A DNA stretch of 64,000 nt from Apostichopus japonicus (taxonomy: Eukaryota > Echinodermata > Holothuroidea > Aspidochirotida > Stichopodidae), in contig NC_092562.1 in NCBI RefSeq assembly GCF_037975245.1, positions 32,182,554 to 32,246,553 of the forward strand, in the 5' to 3' direction. Shown piece by piece: positions 27,501-42,500 of the stretch (position 1 is its first letter; every line of letters starts with the position of its first letter). The notes below the pieces were generated by a model. The model had not been told where the DNA came from. It ran no database searches and saw only the letters and a list, made by a program, of their open reading frames with translations. The position numbers were made by a program, and so were the translations under genes.

Positions 27501-30500
27501 ACATCATGAGACATTTATCATTAATGCCATAAAGACTCATACATCATATACACTAAACCCTATTTACTAATAGGTCAGCACACACACATCAGAGACATTT
27601 ATCATTAATGTCATATATTAAGACTCATACTTCATATACACTAAACCATATTAACTAAAATGTCAGTACACAGACATCATGAGACATTTATTATTAATGT
27701 CATATATATAAAGACTCATACATCATATACACTAAACCATATTTACTAAAAGGTCAGCACAAGGACATCATGAGACATTTATCATTAATGTCATATATAT
27801 AAAGACTCATATATCATATACACTAAACCATATTTACTAAAAGGTCAGCACACAGACATCATGAGACATTTATCATTAATATTATATATATTATATATTA
27901 TATATACTTACATTGTAGTGGTTTTGCCAGCCCCATTATGACCAAGGAAGGAAGTGATTTGGTTCTCATAAAACTTCAAATTGAGATTATCAACAGCTAC
28001 CTTCTTGCCAGTTTTGTAAACTTTGACCATACTCTTGATAATCACCCCACAGTTGAGTTGACTTGGCTCTTCCTCAAAGTTAGCATTCAAAGCTATGGAT
28101 TGATGAATGTTGGAAATAAACAGCATTTCTGAAAGGATCTAGTGACTTAAACTACAAATAAGGAAATTATACATCTCAGTATTCATCAGTATTTATGAGT
28201 TAAACAAACTATAACAAGTTTCCATTTAGAATAGTCTAAACAAAATTAATCTGCATACAAAAAAATTAAGTATGAATTACATTTGAGGTCCCAGCATGAA
28301 GTCATATTACTACCAGAGTCAACCCAAATATGAATTACATATGAGGTCCTAGCATAAAGCCATATTACTACCAGAGTCAACCCAAGCATGAATTACATTT
28401 GAGGTCCCAGCATAAAGTCATATTACTACCAGGGTCAACCCAAGTATGAATTACATATGAGGTCCTAGCATAAAGCCATATTACTACCAGAGTCAACCCA
28501 AGTATGAATTACATATGAGGTCCTAGCATAAAGCCATATTACTACCAGATTTAACCCAAGTATGAATTACATTTGAGGTCCCAGCATAAAGTCATATTAC
28601 TACCAGGGTCAACCCAAGTATGAATTACATTTGGGGTCCTAGCATAAAGCCATATTACTACCAGAGTCAACCCAAGTATGAATTACATTTGAGGTCCCAG
28701 CATAAAGTCATATTACTACCAGAGTCAACCCAAGTATGAATTACATTTGAGGTCCCAGCATAAAGTCATATTACTAGCAGAGTCAACCCAAGTATGAATT
28801 ACATTTGAGGTCCCAGCATAAAGTCATATTACTAGCAGAGTCAACCCAAGTATGAATTACATTTGAGGTCCCAGCATAAAGTCATATTACTACCAGGGTC
28901 AACCCAAGTATGAATTACATATGAGGTCCTAGCATAAAGCCATATTACTACCAGAGTCAACCCAAGTATGAATTACATATGAGGTCCTAGCATAAAGCCA
29001 TATTACTACCAGATTTAACCCAAGTATGAATTACATATGAGGTCCCAGCATAAAGTCATATTACTACCAGATTCAACCCAAGTATGAATTACCTATGGGG
29101 TCCTAGCATAAAGCCATATTACTACCAGAGTCAACCCAAGTATGAATTACATTTGAGGTCCCAGCATAAAGTCATATTACTAGCAGAGTCAACCCAAGTA
29201 TGAATTACATTTGAGGTCCCAGCATAAAGTCATATTACTAGCAGAGTCAACCCAAGTATGAATTACATTTGAGGTCCCAGCATAAAGTCATATTACTAGC
29301 AGAGTCAACCCAAGTATGAATTACATTTGAGGTCCCAGCATAAAGTCATATTACTACCAGAGTCAACCCAAGTATGAATTACATATGAGGTCCTAGCATA
29401 AAGCCATATTACTACCAGAGTCAACCCAAGTATGAATTACATTTGAGGTCCCAGCATAAAGTCATATTACTACCAGAGTCAACCCAAGTATGAATTACAT
29501 ATGAGGTCCTAGCATAAAGCCATATTACTACCAGAGTCAACCCAAGTATGAATTACATATGAGGTCCTAGCATAAAGCCATATTACTACCAGAGTCAACC
29601 CAAGTATGAATTACATTTGAGGTCCCAGCATAAAGTCATATTACTACCAGAGTCAACCCAAGTATGAATTACATTTGAGGTCCCAGCATAAAGTCATATT
29701 ACTACCAGAGTCAACCCAAGTATGAATTACATATGAGGTCCTAGCATAAAGCCATATTACTACCAGAGTCAACCCAAGTATGAATTACATTTGAGGTCCC
29801 AGCATAAAGCCATATTACTAGCAGATTTAACCCAAGTATGAATTACATTTGAGGTCCCAGCATAAAGTCATATTACTAGCAGAGTCAACCCAAGTATGAA
29901 TTACATATGAGGTCCTAGCATAAAGCCATATTACTACCAGAGTCAACCCAAGTATGAATTACATTTGAGGTCCCAGCATAAAGCCATATTACTAGCAGAT
30001 TTAACCCAAGTATGAATTACATTTGAGGTCCCAGCATAAAGTCATATTACTACCAGAGTCAACCCAAGTATGAATTACATTTGAGGTCCCAGCATAAAGT
30101 CATATTACTACCAGGGTCAACCCAAGTATGAATAACATTTGAGGTCCCAGCATAAAGCCATATTACTAGCAGAGTCAACCCAAGTATGAATTACATTTGA
30201 GGTCCCAGCATAAAGTCATATTACTAGCAGAGTCAACCCAAGTATGAATTACATTTGAGGTCCCAGCATAAAGTCATATAAGCATAAGGTTCTTCTTACC
30301 ATCATGGGGATTAAATTCACATTGGTTTAGCTCCAAGTTATCTTGATTTTTGGGAGGTTGATATCCACACCAATAAGAGCGAGTGAAAGGAAAGTAAAGT
30401 GGACGTGGAATGCCATAATGACCTGAAATAAAAACAGTTAAAGGTTTCACTAACAGACAGACATTGTTCAAGGCTCAATAATGTGTAAATGTTTACACTG

Positions 30501-33500
30501 AAAGCCACACTCATAGTACAAACCCAATAAACAAATAAGTGCACTTTACGAACAAAGGGTAACTAGCCCCAATACCGACAAATAAGTGTTTACTAGGGTT
30601 GGGCGATATATCGAAAATTATTATTATCGCGATAATTTTTTTTCAAGACGATATTTTCTGAGGATTGAACATATGACGATAATTTCTTGTGAAAGAAATT
30701 TGAAATAAATGTAGAAAAAAAATGCGATTATCCTTTTTCCGTTTTATGTGTAAATGTTATTCTAGCATTCCATGGTTGAGAAAGTTGAAAAGAAATAAAG
30801 TTTATCAACTTCATTTACTGACTTTTGAATTTCGTAAAAAAAAACCCGTCTTTTACAACATTGACTGTATAGAGGGAATAACTCTGAAAATCAGTAGAGA
30901 AATTACCTATTGTGTACGAACAGTAAGTTGGTTCACCTTTCAAATTTTACGAAAGATCGAGCAAAATACTTTCGAAAAATTCACGCGAAATGGCATATCG
31001 TGCTAAATGCAACTAATGTCATGTAAACAAGGCTCTAGTTCACCCATTTATGAATAAACCATAAGTCCACATCTGGTGTTAAGCGGGAGAAAAAGAAAGT
31101 ATTTTCTAGAATTTCCAACAACAAAAAAGAGGAAAAATTAATATCCTACCATAGTTAAGTGTATAGTAAATAGCCTAACCACTTCGTCGGTTACGGATCT
31201 CACGTAACAACAAAAACATAACTTATTGTATTTTGCGAAGTTAACGTTTTCTGCAAGGACATGGAAACAATATTTAGCATTTAGTTAATCATGCAAAGTG
31301 GCCTAAAACATGGGATTAAAAGGTTTACTTCCATAAAGATGGCCATACTGTAACTATTGGGGCATTGATATCGTGCTATATCTGGTATACTGTAGACTGT
31401 GCCTCGTGTATCATGGGGAATAGATTGTTTTGTTCATGCGGAGGAGTCGGTTGGCTTGAGGTGTGTTTTTCTTACCTTAATGTTACAGGGATATTTACCT
31501 ACTTTTCTTGAACGTCTAAGATAATATTTTACATAACTTTACCAATCCTTTATTGACTGACCTAAGTTATTCTAGAGTGGAGCCAAAATAGTTTACTCCA
31601 TGAAAAGTCTTTTGAAAACGTGCCAAAAATGTTAACAAACAGGTGTTAGACAGGGGGTTTGTTTGGCAAGGTACCTGGGAAAATTCGCAGCACATGTACT
31701 GTAGCCTACCGTGATATTTAAGTAGGGGTAAACACTGCAGTTGTAAACTGTACGTATAGTGCACGCTGTTCATTGTTAGGCAGTCTAGAAATGGGTCTTA
31801 CCGAACGTAGTTTGTTTCATATATATCGAAAGTTTTGTTAAAGTTAAACTAAGTTAAGTTAAACTTTTTAAAGATTGTAAGACAGATTAAATTATTTTCA
31901 TTTTATCACATAATATAGCTACTCTAACTTGTCATTTCAAAATTTTCATCAGTTTCGTGACAATTGAAATTTAAAAAGTTGTCAGTATTTTGAATCCTCA
32001 ACTTACAAATTTTTTATTGCCAGACACGCAAAAATACTAACATTTTCCATGGTTATTATTTTTTTTTTTTCAAGGGAACAGTTCATAACATTTAACAAAC
32101 TCAGATATTCTCTTTGAATGTCCCCACCATATATCTCTCTTTCTCCGTCCACTCAAAGCTCAACATGTACGCTAATTCTGATAGAGGAAAAATTATCGTA
32201 ATTATCGAAATATCGCGATAATTTTTGAACTATTTATTGTGACGTTAAAAAGCAAATATCGCCCAACCCTAGTGTTTACACTTTGATGGACTGATTCAAT
32301 GTAAAGCCATGATCACGTGAATGTCACTCTAATTAGTGGATAGCTTCAATGTACTTTGATGGGGTCTGTAGCCACCGATACCCATATTTAGGTGTATGAC
32401 ACTCACTTGGGTGGATAGCTTCAATGTACTTTGATGGGGTCTGTAGCCACCAATACCCATATTTAAGTGTATGACACTCACTTGGGTGGATAGCTTCAAT
32501 GTACTTTGATGGGGTCTGTAGCCACCAATACCCATATTTAGGTGTATGACACTCACTTGGGTGGATAGCTTCAATGTACCTTAATGTGGCCTGTACCCCC
32601 TAATACCCATAATTAGATGTATGACACTCACTTGGGTGGATAGCTCCAATGTACCTCCATGGGGGCCTGTACCCCCTAATACCCATAATCAGTTATATTA
32701 TTACACTCACTTGGGTGTACCTGTTGATTTGGTGTATTACACTCACTTGGGTGGATAGCTTCAATGTACTTTGATGGGGTCTGTAGCCACTAATACCCAT
32801 ATTTAGGTGACCTGGGTGGATAGCTTCAATGTACTTTGATGGGGCCAGTAACCACCAATACCCATATTTAGGTGCATGACACTCACTTGGGTGGATAGCT
32901 TCAATGTACTTTGATGGGGCCAGTAACCACCAATACCCATATTTAGGTGCATGACACTCACTTGGGTGGATAGCTTCAATGTACCTAGATGGGGCCTGTA
33001 CCCCCTAATACCCATAATTAGGTGTTTGACACTCACTTGGGTGGATAGCTTCAATGTACCTTGATGGGGCCTGTACCCCCTAATACCCATAATCAGGTAT
33101 ATTATTACACTCACCTGGGTGGACAGCTTCAATGTACCTTGATGGGGCCTGTACCCCCTAATACCCATAATCAGGTATATTATTACACTCACCTGGGTGG
33201 ACAGCTTCAATGTACCAAGTCAGTATCCAGTATATGAATGCATCCAACCACATCATGCCAATGACTTGTATAAAGGTCATGTTACTGTCTCCATTTAAAG
33301 GACTGGTGTTTATATTCCACCATTGAGCACCTTCACCCTGTATCTCAAACAGAGCCAAGTACCTAGTGCCATATCCAAAGGCAATGGTGTTGAGAAGTGA
33401 CTAGAAGAAAACAATCCATACAGAACATGCTTAAGTACCTTTCCAGCAAACCTTCATCACTTGAGATTACAAACTGTATACATAATACAAATCTAGTGAA

Positions 33501-36500
33501 AGGAAGACCCAGACAACGACATGTTAGTGGTCCGATGGCCAAACAAATTTATAGTGTGGTATTAAGCCATACATGTTAATATTCATGAAGTTGTGCACAC
33601 CAACAAAGGATTATCTATTGACTAATGCAGCAATATATAAAGGAAGGTACCAAGAATCAGTTATCATGTAGACAGTCTACTTAGTGACATATAACAGATG
33701 CATGTACGAATATTAATGTGGTCAAGTTTATGACCTCATAAGTATGTTCTGTATCTATATACTTACATCATATTAACCAAGTTTGTACATATAAGCTTGT
33801 GGTTGTTGAGTTATCATATTTACAAGCTGTTTTGACAATTTCCCATTAAGCTCAAACTGCCATGAATATTAATAAGGTAAAAATTGTTGTTGAAAGGACT
33901 ATGTTGTTACAGAGTATTAACTAAATTAGACATACGGTTGCAGAAATTTGACATTGTAAGAAATTTTATGGTAAGACCTGCCCACTGATATTCATGAAAT
34001 GGGAACTGGAAACAATAGAGCATATCTACTCCTCATAGGTCATCAACCAACCAAGTATGACATTGATTCAACTTGGATATGTGGAGATATTGTGTTTATA
34101 ATTGTAATTATAAACACAATTGAAGATAAGTGATTACTTCAATGATCTGTTTGTACTAATGTGGTGTGTGTGATGAGAGAGTACTTCAATGATCTGTTTG
34201 TATTAATGTTGTGTGGATGATGAGTGAGTACTTCAATGATCTGTTTGTATTGATGTTGTGTGGATGATGAGTGAGTACTTCAATGAACTGTTTGTATTGA
34301 TGTTGTGTGGATGATCAGTGATTACTTCAATAATCTGTTTGTATTGATGAGGTGTGGATGATGAGTGAGTACTTCAATGATGTGTTTGTATTGATGTTGT
34401 GTGGATGATGAGTGAGTACTTCAATGATCTGTTTGTATTGATGTTGTGTGGATGATGAGAGAGTACTTCAATGATGTGTTTGTATTAATGTTGTGTGGAT
34501 GATGAGTGATTACTTCAATGATCTGTTTGTATTGATGTTGTGTGGATGATGAGTACTTCAATGATCTGTTTGTATTGATGTTGTGTGGATGATCAGTGAT
34601 TACTTCAATGATCTGTTTGTATTGATGTTGTGTGGATGATGTGTGAGTACTTCAATGATCTGTTTGTATTGATGTTGTGTGGATGATGAGTGAGTACTTC
34701 AATGATCTGTTTGTATTGAAGCTGTGTGGATGATGAGAGAGTACTTCAATGATGTGTTTATATTAATGTTGTGTGGATGATGAGTGAGTACTTCAATGAT
34801 CTGTTTGTATTGATGTGGTGTGGATGATGAGTGAGTACTTCAATGATGTGTTTGCATTGATGTTGTGTGGATGATGAGTGATTACTTCAATGATCTGTTT
34901 GTATTGATGTTGTGTGGATGATGAGAGAGTACTTCAATGATCTGTTTGTATTGATGTTGTGTGGATGATGAGTGATTACTTCAATGATCTGTTCGTATTG
35001 ATGTTGTGTGGATGATGAGTGAGTACTTCAATGATCTGTTTGTACTGATGTGTGGATGATGAGTGAGTACTTCAATGACATGTTTGTACTACTGTTGTAT
35101 GGAAGATGAGTGATTACTTCAATGATCTGTTTGTATTGATGTTGTGTGGATGATAAGTGAGTACCTCAATGATCTGATTGTACAGATGTTATGTAGATGA
35201 TGAGAGAGTACTTCAATGATCTGTTTGTATTGATGTTGTGTGGATGATGAGTGAGTACTTCAATGATCTGTTTGTATTGATGTTGTGTGGATGATGAGTG
35301 AGTACTTCAATGATCTGTTTGTACTGATGTGTGGATGATGAGAGAGTACTTCAATGATCTGTTTGTTTTGATGTTGTGTGGATGATGAGTTAGTACTTCA
35401 ATGATATGTTTGTATTGATGTCGTGGATGATGATGAGAGTACTTCAATGATCTGTTTGTATTGATGTTGTGTGGATGATGAGTGAGTACTTCAATGATAT
35501 GTTTGTATTGATGTTGTGTGGATGATGAGTGAGAACTTCAATGATCTGTTTGTATTGATGTTGTGTGGATGATGAGTGAGAACTTCAATGATCTGTTTGT
35601 ATTGATGTTGTGAGGATGATGAGAGAGTACTTCAATTATCTGTTTGTATTGATGTCGTGGATGATGATGAGTGTACTTCAATGATCTGTTTGTATTGATG
35701 TTGTGTGGATGATGAGTGAGTACTTCAATGATATGTTTGTATTGATGTTGTGTGGATGATGAGTGAGTACTTCAATTATCTGTTTGTATTGATGTTGTGT
35801 GGATGATGAGTGAGTACTTCAATGATATGTTTGTATTGATGTTGTGTGGATGATGAGTGAGAACTTCAATGATTTGTTTGTATTGATGTTGTGTGGATGA
35901 TGAGAGAGTACTTCAATGATGTGTTTGTATTGATGTTATGTAGATGATGAGTGAGTACTTCAATGATGTGTTTGTACTGATGTTGTATGGAAGATGAGTG
36001 ATTTCTTCAATGATCTGTTTGTACTGATGTTGTGTGGATGATTAGAGAGTACTTCAATGATCTGTTTGTATTGATGTTGTGTGGATGATGAGAGAGTACT
36101 TCAATGATGTGTTTGTACTGATGCTGTGTGGATGATGAGTGAGTACTTCAATGATCTGTGTGTATTGATGTTGTGTGGATGATGAGTGAGTACTTCAATG
36201 ATGTGTTTGTACTGCTGTTGTGTGGATGATGAGAGAGTACTTCAATGATGTGTTGGTACTGATGCTGTGTAGATGATGAGTGAGTACTTCAATGATCTGT
36301 TTGTATTGATGTTGTGTGGGTGATGAGAGTACCTCAATGATGTGTTTGTATTGATGTTGTGTGGGTGATGAGTGAGTACTTCAATGATGTGTTGGTGCTG
36401 ATGTTGTGTGGATGATGAGTGAGTACCTCAATGATCCGTTTGTATTGATGTTATGTAGATGATGAGTGAGTACTTCAATGATGTGTTTGTATTGATGTTG

Positions 36501-39500
36501 TGTGGGTGATGAGTGAGTACTTCAATGATGTGTTGGTGCTGATGTTGTGTGGAAGATGAGTGATTACTTCAATGATCTGTGTGTTTTGATGTTGTGTGGA
36601 TGATGATGGGAGTACTTCAATGATCTGTTTGTACTGATGTTGTGTGGATGATGAGTGAGTACTTCAATGATCTGTTTGTATTGATGTTGTGTGGATGATC
36701 AGTGATTACTTCAATGATGTGTTTGTATTGATGTTGTGTGGATGATGAGTGAGTACTTCAATGATGTGTTTGTACTGATGTTGTATGGAAGACGAGTGAT
36801 TACTTCAATGATCTGTTTGTATTGATGTTGTGTGGATGATGAGAGAGTTCTTCAATGATCTGTTTGTATTGATGTTGTGTGGATGATGAGTGATTACTTC
36901 AATGATGTGTTTGTAAGTGATGTTGTGTGGATGATGAGTGAGTACTTCAATGATCTGTTTGTATTGATGTTGTGTGGATGATGAGTTAGTACTTCAATGA
37001 TGTGTTTGTATTGATGTTATTTAGATGATGAGAGAGTACTTCAATGATGTGTTTGTATTGATGTTGTATGGATGATTAGAATACTTCAATGATGTGTTTG
37101 TACTGAGTCTTACCAATACTAAGCAGCACACAGAGAGTTGCTTACATAACGTCCCTCTACCAGTCAATACTTACCACTGCTATCTTGGTGGTGCGAGTTA
37201 GTCTCTCATCTCTGACATACACCATGACATATGGGATGTATGTCAGGAAGTAAAAGACTGCACCGCAGGCTGCTGCAAGGTTTGCCTTGGAGAAGAGTAC
37301 ACTGATCAGGAAACATAACATAATAGTTGAGACACTGAATGACACCAGAAAGAATAACACCACCAGCGGATCACTCACGATTGTGATTTTCCCAAACTAA
37401 GGATAAAAACAAGAAATATGATGAATGAGATGCTGAATGTCAGCTCCAGCCAATCAATGGTGTTCACAGTTCTCTCAAACTGCACAGAAAATCTAGGACC
37501 ATCAACTATCATGATAACAGCAGTAATACTTTAACAATAATTTAGTGATTTTTAACACTGTCAACAAAGCATAATGATAATATGTTATTGTACTAATAAG
37601 GCTCATTAATCACTATTTGTAAATGATTGTGACTAAATAAACAACTCATCAGCATAAAGTAGAAGATAAAAATAAACTTTCATTACCTTGAAGATGATGA
37701 CCAGCAGAACAGAGCTGATGGTCATCATGATGAAACTGTCTATAAACCAAGCTAACCAATGAACACCATTTTCTAAGCCCATGACTTTCATGACTTCCTT
37801 AAGGCGTCGCTCCTTTTCAAAGACAATACTTTTTATTATCATGGCCACAGAAAAGACCCAAGCCAATGTCATCATAAGAGGCAGCATGCCATCCAGAATA
37901 AGAAGGAAACTGTAACAAATAAGAAAATAGAAAGCAGTTTCAATCTTCATACTCTACATCAAAAGCAAAAAATTAATACTAGACATCTTCTGATTCACCA
38001 CTTCAACATCTTCCTCCATTAAACTTTCATTTCATTTTTCATTTATTTATTCTAGCATCAATATAAAGATATTTATTGAAAGAGATATGTTGATAAAAGT
38101 CTTCTTGAACAGTTTCAACATCTTTCTGACTCAATACTTTCAAAATTTCCATCAGATACTCATCAATCACATGACATGAGTACAAGCAGATCATTACATC
38201 AGATATGCATCATTCATATGGGATGGGTACATACTATAGATTGGAGTACTCATTCCTAGGAGTACTCACTCATCATCCACACAACATCAGTACAAACAGA
38301 TCATTGAAGTACTCTCTCATCATCCACACATCAGAACAAACAGATCATTGAAGAAATCACTTATCATCCATACAAATTCAGTACAAACACATCATTGAAG
38401 TACTCACTCATCATCCACACAACATCAATACAAACACATCATTGAAGTACTCACTCATCATCCACACAACATCAATACAAACAGATCATTGAAGTACTCA
38501 CTCATCATCCACACAACATCAATACAAACAGATCATTGAAGTACTCACTCATCATCCACACAACATCAATACAAACACATCATTGAAGTACTCACTCATC
38601 ATCCACACAACATCAATACAAACAGATCATTGAAGTACTCACTCATCATCCACACATCAGTACAAACAGATCATTGAAGTAATCACTCATCATCCACACA
38701 ACATCAGTACAAACAGATCATTGAAGTACTCACTCATCATCCACACAACATCAATACAAACAGATCATTGAAGTACTCACTCATCATCTACATAACATCA
38801 ATACAAACAGATCATTGAAGCACTCTCTCATCATCCACACATCAGTACAAACAGATCATTGAAGTAATCACTCATCATCCACACAACATCAATACAAACA
38901 CATCATTGAAGTACTCACTCATCATCCACACAACATCAATACAAACAGATCATTGAAGTACTCTCTCATCATCCACACATCAGTACAAACCGATCATTGA
39001 AGTAATCACTCATCATCCACATAACATCAATACAAACACATCATTGAAGTACTCACTCATCATCCACACAACATCAGTACAAACACATCATTGAAGTACT
39101 CCCATCATCATCCACACAACATCAATACAAACACATCATTGAAGTACTCACTCATCATCCACACATCAATACAAACAGATCATTGAAGTACTCACTCATC
39201 ATCCACACAACATCAATACAAACACATCATTGAAGTACTCACTCATCATCCACACAACATCAATACAAACAGATCATTGAAGTACTCACTCATCATCCAC
39301 ACATCAGTACAAACAGATCATTGAAGTAATCACTCATCATCCACACAACATCAGTACAAACAGATCATTGAAGTACTCACTCATCATCCACACAACATCA
39401 ATACAAACAGATCATTGAAGTACTCACTCATCATCTACATAACATCAATACAAACAGATCATTGAAGCACTCTCTCATCATCCACACATCAGTACAAACA

Positions 39501-42500
39501 GATCATTGAAGTAATCACTCATCATCCACACAACATCAATACAAACAGATCATTGAAGTACTCACTCATCATCCACACAACATCAATACAAACAGATCAT
39601 TGAAGTACTCTCTCATCATCCACACATCAGTACAAACCGATCATTGAAGTAATCACTCATCATCCACATAACATCAATACAAACACATCATTGAAGTACT
39701 CACTCATCATCCACACAACATCAGTACAAACACATCATTGAAGTACTCCCATCATCATCCACACAACATCAATACAAACACATCATTGAAGTACTCACTC
39801 ATCATCCACACATCAATACAAACAGATCATTGAAGTACTCACTCATCATCCACACAACATCAATACAAACACATCATTGAAGTACTCACTCATCATCCAC
39901 ACAACATCAGTACAAACAGATCATTGAAGTACTCACTCATCATCCACACAACATCAATACAAACAGATCATTGAAGTACTCACTCATCATCTACATAACA
40001 TCAATACAAACAGATCATTGAAGTACTCTCTCATCATCCACACATCAGTACAAACAGATCATTGAAGTAATCACTCATCATCCACACAACATCAATACAA
40101 ACAGATCATTGAAGTACTCACTCATCATCCACACAACATCAATACAAACAGATCATTAAAGTACTCTCTCATCATCCACACATCAGTACAAACAGATCAT
40201 TGAAGTACTCACTCATCATCCACACAACATCAATACAAACAGATCATTGAAGTACTCACTCATCATCCACACAACATCAATACAAACAGATCATTGAAGT
40301 ACTCTCTCATCATCTACATAACATCTGTACAATCAGATCATTGAGGTACTCACTTATCATCTACATAACATGGGTATGGAAACTGATGATACCAAAGTCC
40401 AATCTGTGTTCTGTTCATTCCGGTCTGTACTTGAAGAATTCCTGATTCAATCATATCTTGGATGTAAATGAATCCACTGTCAATGTATTTTGATCTGATG
40501 CGTGGTTTGGGCTGCCAGAATCTGTCATACAAAACGCAAAAACAAAAAAACTTACAGCACTGTTTGAAAATGATATCCAGAAAAAACAATTAAAACAGAA
40601 AGTAAAAGTATCACCAGTTTGTAATTATTCAAGTAGTTTGCAAACATGTGAGAGGTCACTTCTCACTCACTGGAATATTCCATAAATGTATGAGGTCACC
40701 ATAACTCATTCATTTTCATGAAACATTCTATCTAATATTCAATGAGAGTGTGAGGTCACCATAACTCATTCAGTCATGAACCATTCTATCTAATATTTAA
40801 TGACAGTGTGAGGTCACCATAACTCATTAATTCATGAAACATTCTATCTAATATTAAATGACAGTGTGAGGTCACCATAACTCATTAATTCATGAAACAT
40901 TCTATCTAATATTAAATGACATTGTGAGGTAACCATAACTCATTAATTCATGAACCATTCTATCTAATATTAAATGACATTGTGAGGTCACCATAACTCA
41001 TTAATTCATGAAACATTCTATCTAATATTCAATGACAGTGTGAGGTCACCATAACTCATTAATTCATGAACCATTCTATCTAATATTAAATGACATTGTG
41101 AGGTCACCATAACTCATTAATTCATGAAACATTCTATCTAATATTCAATGACAGTGTGAGGTCACCATAACTCATTAATTCATGAACCATTCTATCTAAT
41201 ATTCAATGACAGTGTGAGGTCACCATAACTCATTAATTCATGAACCATTCTATCTAATATTCAATGACAGTGTGAGGTCACCATAACTCATTAATTCATG
41301 AACCATTCTATCTAATATTAAATGACAGTGTGAGGTCACCATAACTCATTAATTCATGAACCATTCTATCTAATATTAAATGACAGTGTGAGATCACCAT
41401 AACTCATTAATTCATGAAACATTCTATCTAATATTCAATGACAGTGTGAGGTCACCATAACTCATTAATTCATGAACCATTCTATCTAATATTCAAGGAC
41501 AGTGTGAGGTAACCATAACTCATTAATTCATGAACCATTCTATCTAATATTAAATGAAATTGTGAGGTCACCATAACTCATTAATTCATGAAACATTCTA
41601 TCTAATATTCAATGACAGTGTGAGGTCACCATAACTCATTAATTCATGAACCATTCTATCTAATATTCAATGACAGTGTGAGGTCACCATAACTCATTAA
41701 TTCATGAACCATTCTATCTAATATTACATGACAGTGTGAGGTCACCATAACTCATTAATTCATGAACCATTCTATCTAATATTCAATGACAGTGTGAGGT
41801 CACCATAACTCATTAATTCATGAAACATTCTATCTAATATTACATGACAGTGTGAGGTAACCATAACTCATTAATTCATGAACCATTCTATCTAATATTC
41901 AATGAAATTGTGAGGTCACCATAACTCATTAATTCATGAAACATTCTATCTAATATTCAATGACAGTGTGAGGTCACCATAACTCATTAATTCATGAACC
42001 ATTCTATCTAATATTCAATGACAGTGTGAGGTCACCATAACTCATTAATTCATGAACCATTCTATCTAATATTCAATGACAGTGTGAGGTCACCATAACT
42101 CATTAATTCATGAACCATTCTATCTAATATTCAATGACAGTGTGAGGTAACCATAACTCATTAATTCATGAACCATTCTATCTAATATTAAATGAAATTG
42201 TGAGGTCACCATAACTCATTAATTCATGAAACATTCTATCTAATATTCAATGACAGTGTGAGGTCACCATAACTCATTAATTCATGAACCATTCTATCTA
42301 ATATTCAATGACAGTGTGAGGTCACCATAACTCATTAATTCATGAACCATTCTATCTAATATTACATGACAGCGTGAGGTCATCATAACTCATTAATTCA
42401 TGAACCATTCTATCTAATATTAAATGAAATTGTGAGGTCACCATAACTCATTAATTCATGAAACATTCTATCTAATATTCAATGACAGTGTGAGGTCACC

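Noticed and set aside
32803-33210. 135-codon minus-strand frame next to e9
   Set aside because: Reads R20 in a frame different from e9 (KLSTQVSV repeats); it is repeat translation.
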